In this document: positions 36,167-45,077 of the stretch, piece after piece
Position numbering within the stretch: the first letter of the stretch is position 1
How the letters are laid out: every line of letters begins with the position of its first letter
Source of the DNA: Lewinella sp. 4G2
GTDB lineage: Bacteria > Bacteroidota > Bacteroidia > Chitinophagales > Saprospiraceae
Reading direction: 5' to 3'
NCBI RefSeq assembly: GCF_001625015.1
Contig: NZ_LVWJ02000019.1
Location: 310,001-374,000 of the forward strand
DNA: 64,000 nucleotides
Made by a program: the position numbers and the translations under genes
Notes under the pieces: model-generated
Database searches by the model: none
What the model was told of the DNA's origin: nothing
Seen by the model: only the letters and a program-made list of their open reading frames with translations

Positions 36167-36212
36167 CGTCGATTGTTTTAACGGACCGATAAGATAGGAA
36201 TTCCCCCTCAAC

Positions 36213-38240
36213 CTACCGGACGAAGGCCACCGTCCGGATATCCCCCCGCCGGCCAATAACGACCAGGCGGTAGGTTCCCGAAGCCAGGTGGCTGACCGGT
36301 ACGGACGTCAACGGCGCCACCGCCATCCCCCGGCCAAACAGTTGCCCGTCGGCGGCGTACAATCGGTAGGCACCCCGCTCCGCCATCCGGAAGTTGAGGA
36401 GTTCGGTCGTCGGGTTGGGGAAGACGACCACATCTTCAGTATCCGCCACTCGCCGGAGGGTCAGCGCATCGCTCATCGCTTCGCTTCCATCGAGGTCTAC
36501 CATCTTGAGTTGGAAGGTACGTTCCGTGGGCCCGGTGGTCCAGTCCACCAATAATTCGTACCGGTCCCGGTCCCCATTGTATGGCACCTGCGCCAGCGCC
36601 AACGTGCCTTCGGTCGTGAGTTCCAGCACCTCGAAGTGGGAGAAATTGCTGGCGTTGGCCACCGACCACTGCAAACGCGCGGCCTCCTTTTCGGTCTGAC
36701 CGGAAAAGGCTAGCAACTCAATGGGTAACGCGGCCGCCACGTATTCGTAGGCGCCGATGTCGGGCGCAGCGCCCTCAAAGGGAAAGCCAACGTCGACGCC
36801 CCGATCCACCACGAAACTGGTCGCGGAAGCGGGGGCAAAAAACGTATCCGGCATGGCTCCGGATTCGTTGAGGCCGGGGTCTTCGTCGAGGTAATTGCCC
36901 GCGGGCAAGCTAGCGTCGAGTGCGTTAACGGCCAGGTTTGCCTCAAATTCGGTGGACGGTCCATTCATCACCGCCCCCACGAGGCGCGGCTGATCAGCGG
37001 GGCTCACAAGGAGGTTATTCTTGATGTTCCAGCCAGTAACCGTGGACCGAACGGCGATCATCGCCCCCGCTCTGTTGTCGGCGTTCTCGTAATAGAGGGT
37101 ATTGTTGTAAAAATCCACGGTGTCCAATCCGCCGTTGACCCAGAAGAACGACCGATCGACGCCTACCGCCACGTTGTGGTGGATGGAGTTGCGGCCGATA
37201 ATATTCGTACTGCCGAACTGGGCGTAACAGCGGCCATTGTCGTTCTGCACGTCGAAGAAATTGTGGCAAACCTCCATGTATTCCCGTGGCCCCTCGATGT
37301 CGTAACCGTTGGTAAAATAGTTGTCGCGGATACGCATGGAGTAGGTAAAACCACGGCTGGCCGGGTCGCCGTTCGCCCCACCTTTGGGCACGCTGACGGT
37401 GCGGTTGAAGGTATTGTTATAGATATCCACCCCAAATTCTTGCTCAAAGGGAATCTCAATGTCGAACCCGGATCCAGTACTGAAATCGCTGTCGTAGATC
37501 TGCACGTTCGTGTGGCCGCCGCCCTTGTACCCAACGCCCCACTGGCGGTCGCCGGGCACGGTATTGCGGTAAATGATATCGTGAAATTTGGCGTCGCGCA
37601 GCCAGGCGGTGTGGATATTACCACTGAAAAAATCGTCTTCCGTCCGGTTGGCGTTCTCGATGTAGCACCCGCGCACCTCGATCTGCTCACCGAACTGTAT
37701 CGCGATGCCCGCCCAGCCAAAATCGACGATCTCGAGGTTCTCGATCAGGATGGAATCAACGTCGCGGAAATAAATCCCACCGTGGGTAAGGTTATCCAGC
37801 GTGGACTCCAAACGCAAGTTGCGCACGGTCATATTCGTTGTCTGAATCCCGTTGTAGCCGAGCGGAAATTTCTCGAAGGAGATGATGTAATCCTGCCAGG
37901 CTTCGTCTTTCGGCCGGTTCGTCATCACCCAATCGGGGCCACTGCGCAGAATGGTCTGATCCGCTCCTTCTCCCTGTATGGCCACCCCCGGTTCGGGCGT
38001 GGCGGCCTCGGTCACGATGAAGGTACCGGCCCCAATTTGAATGGTATCGGGAGCATTGATATCGCCCGGCACGCGCTCGCAGGCGTAGGCCAGGGAAGCC
38101 CAGGCAGTGGCGGTAGAAAGCCCGTCGCGGGTGTCGTCATCTACTCCGTCGGTAGCAACAAAATAGGTCGTTTGGGCGCTGACGCAGGTGCCGGGTAAAG
38201 CAGCAAGCAACAGTACCAGGAGGTACGGCAATCGGAACAT
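36213..38240 (-). CDS. Secreted parallel beta-helix protein with T9SS sorting domain
   Basis: 675 aa, signal peptide ending VSAQ (about residue 23). Residues 24-500 form a right-handed parallel beta-helix of the pectate-lyase/PbH1 type: repeated short turns such as GIQTTNMTVRNLRLES, ILIENLEIVDFGWAGIAI, IEVRGCYIENANRTEDD, VDFYNNTLYYEN. A C-terminal T9SS type A domain follows (VVVFPNPTTELLNFRMAERGAYRLYADGQLFGRG). Probably a polysaccharide lyase or hydrolase exported by T9SS. Two 18-bp repeat copies lie in this gene, one in the signal peptide. It is upstream of the DUF1080/Gfo pair by 46 bp and likely in the same unit. Confidence 0.85.
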   Translation of the reverse strand: MFRLPYLLVLLLAALPGTCVSAQTTYFVATDGVDDDTRDGLSTATAWASLAYACERVPGDINAPDTIQIGAGTFIVTEAATPEPGVAIQGEGADQTILRSGPDWVMTNRPKDEAWQDYIISFEKFPLGYNGIQTTNMTVRNLRLESTLDNLTHGGIYFRDVDSILIENLEIVDFGWAGIAIQFGEQIEVRGCYIENANRTEDDFFSGNIHTAWLRDAKFHDIIYRNTVPGDRQWGVGYKGGGHTNVQIYDSDFSTGSGFDIEIPFEQEFGVDIYNNTFNRTVSVPKGGANGDPASRGFTYSMRIRDNYFTNGYDIEGPREYMEVCHNFFDVQNDNGRCYAQFGSTNIIGRNSIHHNVAVGVDRSFFWVNGGLDTVDFYNNTLYYENADNRAGAMIAVRSTVTGWNIKNNLLVSPADQPRLVGAVMNGPSTEFEANLAVNALDASLPAGNYLDEDPGLNESGAMPDTFFAPASATSFVVDRGVDVGFPFEGAAPDIGAYEYVAAALPIELLAFSGQTEKEAARLQWSVANASNFSHFEVLELTTEGTLALAQVPYNGDRDRYELLVDWTTGPTERTFQLKMVDLDGSEAMSDALTLRRVADTEDVVVFPNPTTELLNFRMAERGAYRLYAADGQLFGRGMAVAPLTSVPVSHLASGTYRLVVIGRRGDIRTVAFVR
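36583..36600 (-). repeat. 18-bp dispersed repeat inside the beta-helix gene
   Basis: Plus strand GGCACCTGCGCCAGCGCC, one change. On the minus strand it encodes ALAQVP in the loop between the helix and the T9SS domain. Confidence 0.7.
38175..38192 (+). repeat. 18-bp dispersed repeat in the signal-peptide coding region
   Basis: GGCGCTGACGCAGGTGCC, one change. Read on the minus strand in the beta-helix gene it encodes GTCVSA, the cleavage-site region of the signal peptide. Confidence 0.65.
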
Positions 38241-38377
38241 CGGAACGTTGGTTTAAAGCAGGTCTGAAAGGAAATGGGTAAAAGGGCAGCCACCGATGGG
38301 GCCGTGCAAGGCCGGTGATCGGTAGGTAATAGTTCAACCCAAAGTTACGACGAGGGAAAGGAAAAGGGAACCGGACT

Positions 38378-39715
38378 CTACACGACGTAGCTCAGGGCTA
38401 GTGTGCCCAGCAATCCCGTCACCGAAACGATCATCTCCATCACGCTCCAGGTCTTCAGTGTATCGCGTACGGAGAGGTTGAAATACTCTTTGAAGAGCCA
38501 GAATCCGGTATCGTTGATGTGGGAAAACATCAGGCTGCCCGCCCCGGTAGCGAGGACCATCAGGCTCGGGTCTGCCCCCGTCTGCACGATGAGTGGCGCA
38601 ACGATGCCCGCACTCGTCAACCCCGCCACCGTAGCCGAACCAACGCAGAAACGAATCAGCGAAGCAATCCCCCAAGCGAGGATGAGCGGGGATACGTTCA
38701 GCCCGTTGAGCAGGGAACCGATATACAGGCTCACCTCACTCACGATAAGCACCTCCTTAAGCGCCCCCGCCCCGGCAATGATGAGCAGGATCATGGCAAT
38801 GTCCTTCACCGCCGTAACCAGGGAAACGGACACTTCGGCCATCTTCTTCCCCCGGCCAACGCCCAGCGTCAGTATGGCGATGCAAATACTGAGGACCATC
38901 GCAATGATGGGGTCCCCCATAAAATCCAGGACCGGCGCCAGCGGACTATCCCCACCAATCAAAAGCCGCAGCGCCGCGGCTCCCCCCAGCAGAATGACGG
39001 GTAGCAGGGCCGTAAAAATGGATACGCCAATCCCCGGCATCTCCGCATCGGTGAATTGCTTTCCACTGAATAAGGACTTCAACGGTACCGGATTGTACTG
39101 CTTGAGCGTGGACCCAAAAACCGGCCCACCCAGAATGATGGCGGGGATGGCCACGATCAGCCCAAGCATCAACGTCCGCCCAAGATCCGCTCCGAAGTCG
39201 CCTACCAGAGCCGTCGGTGCCGGGTGTGGCGGCAGGTAGCCGTGGGTAACGCTCAGCGCCGCCAGCATCGGTAGCCCGACGTAGACGAGGGGTAGCTTCG
39301 TCCGGGCCGCCACCGTAAAGACGAGGGGCAGCAACACCACGAACCCTACTGAATAGAACATAGGTATCCCCACAATAAATCCCGTCAGCACCACCGCCCA
39401 GTGAACGTATTTATTCGGGAAGATGCGAATCAACGTATCCGCGATCCGTTGCGCCGCCCCGCTATCGGCAACCAACTTCCCCAGCATCGCCCCGCAGCCG
39501 AGAATGATGACGAGAAAACCGAGCGTCCCCCCAATCCCGTTCTTAATGGCTGCGGTGAGCGTAGTCACCGTCGGGTCCTCCGAAAAAACGGGAATGCCCA
39601 ACGCAATCCCCAACCCCAACGAGACCAGGATGAAGGACAAAAACGTATCCAATTTCACGTAGGCGATCAAACCGATGAGCACGGCAATCCCGATCAGGAC
39701 GATAACAATTTGCAT
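38378..39715 (-). CDS. GntP-family organic acid permease
   Basis: 445 aa, about 12-13 membrane helices. GntP hallmarks: GIPVFSEDPTVTTLTAAIKNGIGGTLGFLVIILGCGAMLGKLVADSGAAQRIADT near the N-terminus and SHINDTGFWLFKEYFNLSVRDTLKTWSVMEMIVS at the C-terminus. These carry gluconate or related sugar acids with protons. Its position upstream of the beta-helix/DUF1080/Gfo genes fits uptake of an acidic sugar product (inference). A TATCTTGG -7 box lies 20 nt before the ATG. Confidence 0.93.
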   Translation of the reverse strand: MQIVIVLIGIAVLIGLIAYVKLDTFLSFILVSLGLGIALGIPVFSEDPTVTTLTAAIKNGIGGTLGFLVIILGCGAMLGKLVADSGAAQRIADTLIRIFPNKYVHWAVVLTGFIVGIPMFYSVGFVVLLPLVFTVAARTKLPLVYVGLPMLAALSVTHGYLPPHPAPTALVGDFGADLGRTLMLGLIVAIPAIILGGPVFGSTLKQYNPVPLKSLFSGKQFTDAEMPGIGVSIFTALLPVILLGGAAALRLLIGGDSPLAPVLDFMGDPIIAMVLSICIAILTLGVGRGKKMAEVSVSLVTAVKDIAMILLIIAGAGALKEVLIVSEVSLYIGSLLNGLNVSPLILAWGIASLIRFCVGSATVAGLTSAGIVAPLIVQTGADPSLMVLATGAGSLMFSHINDTGFWLFKEYFNLSVRDTLKTWSVMEMIVSVTGLLGTLALSYVV

Positions 39716-39734
39716 GGGGGTGACTTGTGGAGGG

Positions 39735-39742
39735 CCAAGATA
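39735..39742 (-). promoter_or_regulatory. -7 box of the gntP-like gene
   Basis: Minus strand TATCTTGG, one base from TAnnTTTG; predicts a leader of about 14 nt. Confidence 0.5.
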
Positions 39743-39828
39743 GAAGGTTTGGTGGGAGAGCGCCTAGAGTACTTTGGTTTCGCAGGAGAGGTAGAGTAGA
39801 AGAGATAGAGAGGCCTGAGGCGCTTCTA

Positions 39829-40090
39829 TTTCGCAGGAGCAGGAGAGGTTGGGGAGGCCTGCGGCGCTGTGTGACTACCCGTCCCGAAGGGCCGGCCTGC
39901 GTAGCGGTGGCACACCGTCAGGTGGCCCACCCTACTCCGAGATGCCTGCGGCGCACCGTTTGTCGCACTACGTCATGGCGTGTCTGTTTCGCAGGAGTAG
40001 GTGAGGTTGGGGAGACGGAGAGGCCTGCGGCGCTGCGTGACTACCCGTCCCGAAGGGCCGGCCTACGTAGCGGTGGCACACAGTTAGGTG
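39829..40090. repeat. Imperfect ~100-bp direct repeat, two copies, in a 740-bp spacer
   Basis: Copies at 39829-39932 and 39988-40090 share GACTACCCGTCCCGAAGGGC and flanking sequence, with extra fragments (TTTCGCAGGAG at 39778; TCAGGTGGCCCAC at 39918 and 40107). The 39716-40455 spacer has no credible gene; the frames seen through the repeats are artefacts. Confidence 0.75.
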
Positions 40091-40268
40091 ACACACTCTA
40101 CTTTGCGTCAGGTGGCCCACTTTACACAGCCGGGATTGGCCTGTTACGTATTGCCCCGAAGGGGTAAACCTCGTAGCCCGGTGTTCGTCGAAGACGCGCT
40201 CCGGGTTTTCGTTATCCACACCACGCCCGCCCTCAAGAATCAGTGTCCCGGAGGGACACGCAAGTTAG

Positions 40269-40311
40269 CCCGGGGTCAAGGAGGCCAAAGGCCGAACGAC
40301 CCCGGGTTTTT
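40269..40311 (+). repeat. Perfect 9-bp hairpin with T-run in the repeat-rich spacer
   Basis: CCCGGGGTC (40269-40277) pairs with GACCCCGGG (40298-40306), with an inner GGCC-AAA-GGCC stem, followed by TTTTTG. It looks like a terminator on the plus strand, but no plus-strand gene lies upstream. Confidence 0.6.
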
Positions 40312-40421
40312 GTTCCCACCCCGGGTTTTCGTTCCGACCACGGGATTCCGTTCCCACCCAATTTTCCATTCCCACCCAATTTTCCGTTCCCACCCAATTT
40401 TCCGTTTCACCCCAAAATTTC
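40312..40421. repeat. 18-bp tandem repeat array (3 near-perfect units plus degenerate ones)
   Basis: Units of GTTCCCACCCAATTTTCC at 40350-40367, 40368-40385 and 40386-40403, with a degenerate unit after (40404-40421) and two 19-bp related units before. It lies just past the 3' end of the adenine deaminase gene. Not CRISPR: there are no spacers. Confidence 0.8.
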
Positions 40422-40455
40422 GTCAGACGCAAATTTTCGTCAAACCCAGCCTCCC

Positions 40456-42165
40456 CTACCCCACCTCCCACAAATCCACCAACCCAAACGCCTCCGCCCC
40501 AAACAAACCCTTATCCGATAATTTCAATTCCGGAATCACCAGCAACGCCAAAAAGCTCAAAGTCATGAACGGAGCCTCGAGGCTACAACGCAGTTTCCGC
40601 CGGGCAAAACCGGTGAGTTCGGCGTAGCGGGCGGCCACCTTTGGGCCAGATTCCGCCGTCATGATACCGGCGATGGGGAGGGGGAGGATTTCTAGGTATT
40701 CCCCCCGGGTAGCAGCGATGCCCCCCTTTTCGTTGATGATGGCGTTGGCTACGCGGGCCATCGATTCATCGTCCACGCCCACCACAACGATGTTGTGGCT
40801 ATCGTGGGCGACCGAGCTGGCGATGGCGCCCAGTTGCATCTTCATGCCCGTGACGAACCCCAACGCCACTGGAGCATCTTCGTAGCGGTTGATGACGGCG
40901 ATCTTCAACAGATCGCGTTCGGGGGCGGCTACCGGTTCGCCCCGCTCATTGAGGATAGGGTCCATCAGTTTTTTGCCGGTCACGAGTTCGCCGTCGAAGA
41001 CTTCGATGACGCGCAGGCGGCCACCATCCGGGCCGGGCGCAATGCGGAAGTCTTCCACTGTTTTGGGGGAGCAATTAAAGCGGTTGATCGGTTCCGGGCG
41101 GTGATCCGGCAGGTTGTGGTGGCCGGCTTCGGCGACCATCTGTCCCTTGATGTAGGTTGCGTACACGGCCATGAATCGGAAGTCGTCGATGAGGATGAAG
41201 TCCGCCCGGTCCCCTACGCGAAGTTGGCCAATATCGAGCCCGTAGTGCTCCACCGGGTTACGGCAGGCGATTTGGAGGACGTCGTATTTATCGTGCCCCT
41301 GCCGGATGGCCCGCATCACCAGTTGGTTGATGTGGCCAGCCATCAGGTCGTCCGGGTGGCAATCATCGGTACAGAACATGAGGCGGTCCGGGAACTCATC
41401 AATCAGCCCGTGGAGGGCGGCGTAATTTTTTGCGGCGGAGCCTTCGCGGATGAGGATTTTCATGCCCGAATCCAATTTGCCACGAGCCTCTTCTTCGGTG
41501 GTGCACTCGTGGTCGGTAGAGGGGCCAGCCTGGGCGTAGCGGAAGGCTTCTTCTCCCAGTAGCCCCGGCGCGTGGCCGTCGACGGGTTTACCGCGTTCGA
41601 TGGCGGCGGAGATCTTGGCCAGCATCTCCAAATCACCGTTCAGGACGCCGGGGTAGTTCATCACTTCGGAGAGGTACTTGATGTCGTCGCGTTCCAGCAG
41701 GGCGGCGACGTCCTTTACCCCGAGGGTAGCGCCGGCGGTCTCCATCGTGGTCGCCGGCACGCAGCTCGGGGCGCCAAAATTGATGCTCAGGGGAGTGTGC
41801 CGGGCATTATCGATCATGAATTCCACGCCCTCCATCCCCATCACGTTGGCGATTTCGTGAGGGTCGGATACGGTGGCTACCGTTCCGTGGGTCACGGCGA
41901 GTTTGGCGAATTCCACCGGCAGCAGCATGGATGATTCGATGTGGACGTGCGCATCCACGAAGCCGGGCAGGATGAAGTGGCCCCGCTTATCTCGGCTCGG
42001 GTCCCTGTCGATGGCCGCGATGTAGCCTTCGTCATTTACGGTGATGATGGCGCCGTAGGTTTCGCGGGCGTCCAGGTCTACGAGGCGGCCTTTTACTTCA
42101 ATCATGGGGTGCGGGGTTTTGGGCAATCGCCCGTCCTCCTCCCAAAGGCGTTCACCCGGCTGCAT
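40456..42165 (-). CDS. ade: Adenine deaminase
   Basis: 569 aa (start 42165; an ATG at 42105, giving MIEVKGRLVDLDARETYGA, matches family N-termini as well). Converts adenine to hypoxanthine in purine salvage. Amidohydrolase metal site HVHIESSML, the motif TDDCHPDDLM, and the adenine deaminase C-terminal domain with NAIINEKGGIAATRGEYLEILPLPIAGIMT. Cytoplasmic. It lies 56 bp downstream of the hybrid sensor gene on the same strand. Confidence 0.93.
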   Translation of the reverse strand: MQPGERLWEEDGRLPKTPHPMIEVKGRLVDLDARETYGAIITVNDEGYIAAIDRDPSRDKRGHFILPGFVDAHVHIESSMLLPVEFAKLAVTHGTVATVSDPHEIANVMGMEGVEFMIDNARHTPLSINFGAPSCVPATTMETAGATLGVKDVAALLERDDIKYLSEVMNYPGVLNGDLEMLAKISAAIERGKPVDGHAPGLLGEEAFRYAQAGPSTDHECTTEEEARGKLDSGMKILIREGSAAKNYAALHGLIDEFPDRLMFCTDDCHPDDLMAGHINQLVMRAIRQGHDKYDVLQIACRNPVEHYGLDIGQLRVGDRADFILIDDFRFMAVYATYIKGQMVAEAGHHNLPDHRPEPINRFNCSPKTVEDFRIAPGPDGGRLRVIEVFDGELVTGKKLMDPILNERGEPVAAPERDLLKIAVINRYEDAPVALGFVTGMKMQLGAIASSVAHDSHNIVVVGVDDESMARVANAIINEKGGIAATRGEYLEILPLPIAGIMTAESGPKVAARYAELTGFARRKLRCSLEAPFMTLSFLALLVIPELKLSDKGLFGAEAFGLVDLWEVG

Positions 42166-42221
42166 GTTTCAATCGGGAGTTGAAGATGCTTCGAGGGTAA
42201 GCGGATCGGTCCCCCTTCCCA

Positions 42222-45032
42222 TTACCTTGCACCCGCGTCAGCGCCCCCGTTCTTGCGGTACTGACCGGGCGTCATGCTAAACTTGTCGCGGAAGGATTTG
42301 ATGAAGTAACTCGCGCTGCGGAAGCCCACGGCATCGGCGATCATCGCGACCGTATCCTGGGTTTTGAGCAGCATATCCGCGGCGCGTTCCAGCCGAATGG
42401 ACTGGAGGAATTGGTTGCTCGACTGGTCGAGCAGCGCCCGGAATTTCTTGTTCATACTCGGCCGGCTTACGCCAAGTTGTAGCGCCAGTTCGTCGATGCC
42501 AAAATTCTCGTTTTCCATGTTATCCTCGACGGCCTGGACGGCGGCGAGCAGAAATTCCTGGTCCACCGAAGAAGCCGTCACCTCTTCCGGTTTCAGGGTC
42601 AGGGACTCCGCAAAACGCTCACGCAACAACCGGCGGCCACTGATGAGATTGCGGGCCCGGGCGCGTAATTCCGGCACCTCGAAAGGCTTGGTCAGGTAGT
42701 CATCGGCACCCGTATCGAGGCCCTGGATGCGGTCCTGAGCCGCCGCGCGGGCCGTGAGTAAGATGATCGGAATATGGCTCGTTTCCAGGCTGGTTTTGAG
42801 GTCGGCGCACAGTTCGAAGCCGTCCATTTCTGGCATCATCACGTCGCTGATGATGAGGTCGGGCAACAGCTTTTTCGCCATTTGCGTGCCCTCGCGCCCG
42901 TCCCTGGCCTCCTCAACCCGGTAGCTGCCGGACAAGCCGATGCGCAGGTAAGTCCGCATGTCCGCGTTGTCTTCCACGATGAGGACGACCGGTCCGGTCG
43001 GGAGCGATTCTTCTTCGTAATTCTCGGTAAGTGCTGATGCTCCAAGCGCTAGTTCAGCGTCATTTTTGGGCGCTCGCGCAGGTGCGGAGGAATGGGTAGT
43101 GGACACCGCCTTGTAGGGAAGGCGCACCGTGAATACCGTTTCCAGTTCCTCCTCACTTTCGACGCTGATCTGCCCGCCGTGTAAGAGGACGAGTTCTTTG
43201 GTGAGGGCCAAACCGATCCCATTGCCGAAGGTGCCTTCCCTACTCTTACGCTGGTCGGAATAGTAGCGTTCAAAAACGTGGGCCAGTGCCTTTTTGGGTA
43301 TCCCGACGCCCGTATCGCGGACCTTGATCACGAGGTCGTTTTCTTCCCGCTGCAGGGTGACCCCGATCTCCCCACCGTTGAGGGTAAACTTGAAGGCGTT
43401 GGTGAGGAGGTTGTAGACGATGGTCTCCAACTTCTCCCGATCCACCAGCGTGACGAGGCTATCCTCGCTGGCTTTGAACTGAAGGTCAATCTCGTGCTGC
43501 TCGGCCAGGGAAGCGTAACTGTAGGTGAGCCGCCGGAGCATTTGGACGGTATCGACGGCTTCCAATTGCAGGCGTAGCCCCTCCCTTTTGGTATCCGAGA
43601 GATCCAGGATCTGATTGACGAGCTGCAGCTGGCGCTCCGCGTTCCGGTGGGCAATCTGGAGCAATTCCCGGTCGGCGGCGGGCGGCTCCCGGTCGAGCAG
43701 TTGGCGGAGGGGGCCGAGGATGAGCGTCAGCGGCGTCCTGAATTCGTGGGTGATGTTGGCGAAGAAGCGGGAGCGAAAGGTAAACTGGTCCTTCAGCTGC
43801 CGGGCTTCAGTGTTGACGGTGCTGACCTTATCGTACACCCCGTAGAACAACAGGCTCGTGAAGATGAGGAAGGCGTACTCGAAGAGCCTGCCAATCAACG
43901 GGGAGCGGTATTCCGTAATGATGTTGATGATGAAGACGACCGTAGCGAGCGCGAGCAATCCGGTTGAAGCCAGTAGGACGCGTTCCGGCCGGCCACCATT
44001 CCAGGCGGCGGCAATGGTCAACCCAATGGACGCCACTACCCAACCCATGGTTGTGATGTTGGACAGCACGAAGAGCACCTCGATCTCGAGTGAGATAATC
44101 GAGAACCAGGCGCTGAAAAAGAGGGTAAAGACGGTCCAGCCAACATAAAATCGCCAGGCCCGGGGAAAGCGTGTGGGTAGATCCAGGTAATAATAGAGGA
44201 AGCCCGTCATGCCTGCCACTATCAGGCCACCCGACAGGTTGACGGCGTTGATGCCAAGCATGCGAATCTGATCATAACTAGGTAGCAGACCCGATATCTG
44301 CGACTGAAAGTAGAAGTAGTTAAAGAAGCCGAATAGCAAAAGCAATAAGTACATAAAGGTGCGCTCCCGGAAAAGGAGGTAGACGATCAGCGTCACCACC
44401 ATCAAACAGATCAGGAAGCCCGAAATGAAGTAGCCATCCCCGTAGCGCTGGGAGGTAATGTTTAGGTGAGTGGTGGCCTCCGTCACGTAGAGCGTCCCGG
44501 TGATGATCCCAACCCGGCTTTCCGTGACGCGGGCCCGGTGCAACACGGTTACTACTTCCCCGGGCTGAGTATTTAGGGTGATCGCTACTGGTTCTGTGGG
44601 GAGAATGGCGAGTTCCTTTCCCTTGAAGGTGGTCCTTTCTCCAGACTGCCGGATGATGTGGGCGGATACTTCGCTAGCGCAGCAGTGAAAGACTACGTAG
44701 TCAGAGCGCGGCTCGTCGGTACTATTCCGGAAAATGGTCTTCGTCCACAGGTAATCACCCACGGAGAGTGCAGGCCGGTCGGACCAGGCACTGACTGAGT
44801 CCGGGCCGGATAGGCCAAGCACATCGTTGACGGAAAGAATACCATCAGCATCCTTGAGAAACTTCTGGGAAGGTTGTACCCGCGCCGCGGTGGCGTACTG
44901 GGCACCGGACAACTCAAAATAAGCCTGCTCCTCCTGAGCGGCAACTGCGGCAGTAACCGTGCACCAAAATACCACCAGGAGCAACCTGGCGCAGGAGGAA
45001 GCAAAAAATGTCGACTTAACGGAACGCGTCAT
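42222..45032 (-). CDS. Hybrid two-component system protein (7TM-HK-REC-AraC)
   Basis: 936 aa from ATG 45032 (signal peptide follows; 45077 would add 15 residues before it). Order: signal peptide, extracellular 7TMR-DISM domain (about 35-195), seven membrane helices (200-400), HisKA with His429 (FFANITHEFRTPLTLILGPL), HATPase_c (NLLTNAFKF, DTGVGIP, GNGIGLALTKEL), REC with Asp730 (LIISDVMMPEMDG), AraC DNA-binding domain (845-935). Sensor and regulator are thus one chain, like Bacteroides HTCS proteins but with a 7TM sensor instead of a propeller. Two 18-bp repeat copies lie in the gene, one in the HATPase-REC linker, one at the C-terminal end. Likely controls adjacent genes. Confidence 0.94.
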   Translation of the reverse strand: MTRSVKSTFFASSCARLLLVVFWCTVTAAVAAQEEQAYFELSGAQYATAARVQPSQKFLKDADGILSVNDVLGLSGPDSVSAWSDRPALSVGDYLWTKTIFRNSTDEPRSDYVVFHCCASEVSAHIIRQSGERTTFKGKELAILPTEPVAITLNTQPGEVVTVLHRARVTESRVGIITGTLYVTEATTHLNITSQRYGDGYFISGFLICLMVVTLIVYLLFRERTFMYLLLLLFGFFNYFYFQSQISGLLPSYDQIRMLGINAVNLSGGLIVAGMTGFLYYYLDLPTRFPRAWRFYVGWTVFTLFFSAWFSIISLEIEVLFVLSNITTMGWVVASIGLTIAAAWNGGRPERVLLASTGLLALATVVFIINIITEYRSPLIGRLFEYAFLIFTSLLFYGVYDKVSTVNTEARQLKDQFTFRSRFFANITHEFRTPLTLILGPLRQLLDREPPAADRELLQIAHRNAERQLQLVNQILDLSDTKREGLRLQLEAVDTVQMLRRLTYSYASLAEQHEIDLQFKASEDSLVTLVDREKLETIVYNLLTNAFKFTLNGGEIGVTLQREENDLVIKVRDTGVGIPKKALAHVFERYYSDQRKSREGTFGNGIGLALTKELVLLHGGQISVESEEELETVFTVRLPYKAVSTTHSSAPARAPKNDAELALGASALTENYEEESLPTGPVVLIVEDNADMRTYLRIGLSGSYRVEEARDGREGTQMAKKLLPDLIISDVMMPEMDGFELCADLKTSLETSHIPIILLTARAAAQDRIQGLDTGADDYLTKPFEVPELRARARNLISGRRLLRERFAESLTLKPEEVTASSVDQEFLLAAVQAVEDNMENENFGIDELALQLGVSRPSMNKKFRALLDQSSNQFLQSIRLERAADMLLKTQDTVAMIADAVGFRSASYFIKSFRDKFSMTPGQYRKNGGADAGAR
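42228..42245 (-). repeat. 18-bp dispersed repeat at the 3' end of the sensor gene
   Basis: Plus strand TGCACCCGCGTCAGCGCC, three changes. On the minus strand it encodes GADAGA, part of the C-terminal tail GGADAGAR. Confidence 0.6.
43069..43086 (+). repeat. 18-bp dispersed repeat in the HATPase-REC linker
   Basis: GGCGCTCGCGCAGGTGCG, two to three changes; on the minus strand it encodes APARAP in the linker between the kinase and receiver domains. Confidence 0.6.
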
Positions 45033-45077
45033 GAGTCTATCATTGGCCGGCGTGGTGGAACCCAATCCGGTGACCAT

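Noticed and set aside
37176-38198. 340-aa plus-strand ORF opposite the beta-helix gene
   Set aside because: Shadow frame of a repeat-rich protein; low complexity in the right places and no motif.
40312-40421. Possible CRISPR array
   Set aside because: Units are contiguous with no spacers and no cas genes lie nearby; it is a plain tandem repeat.
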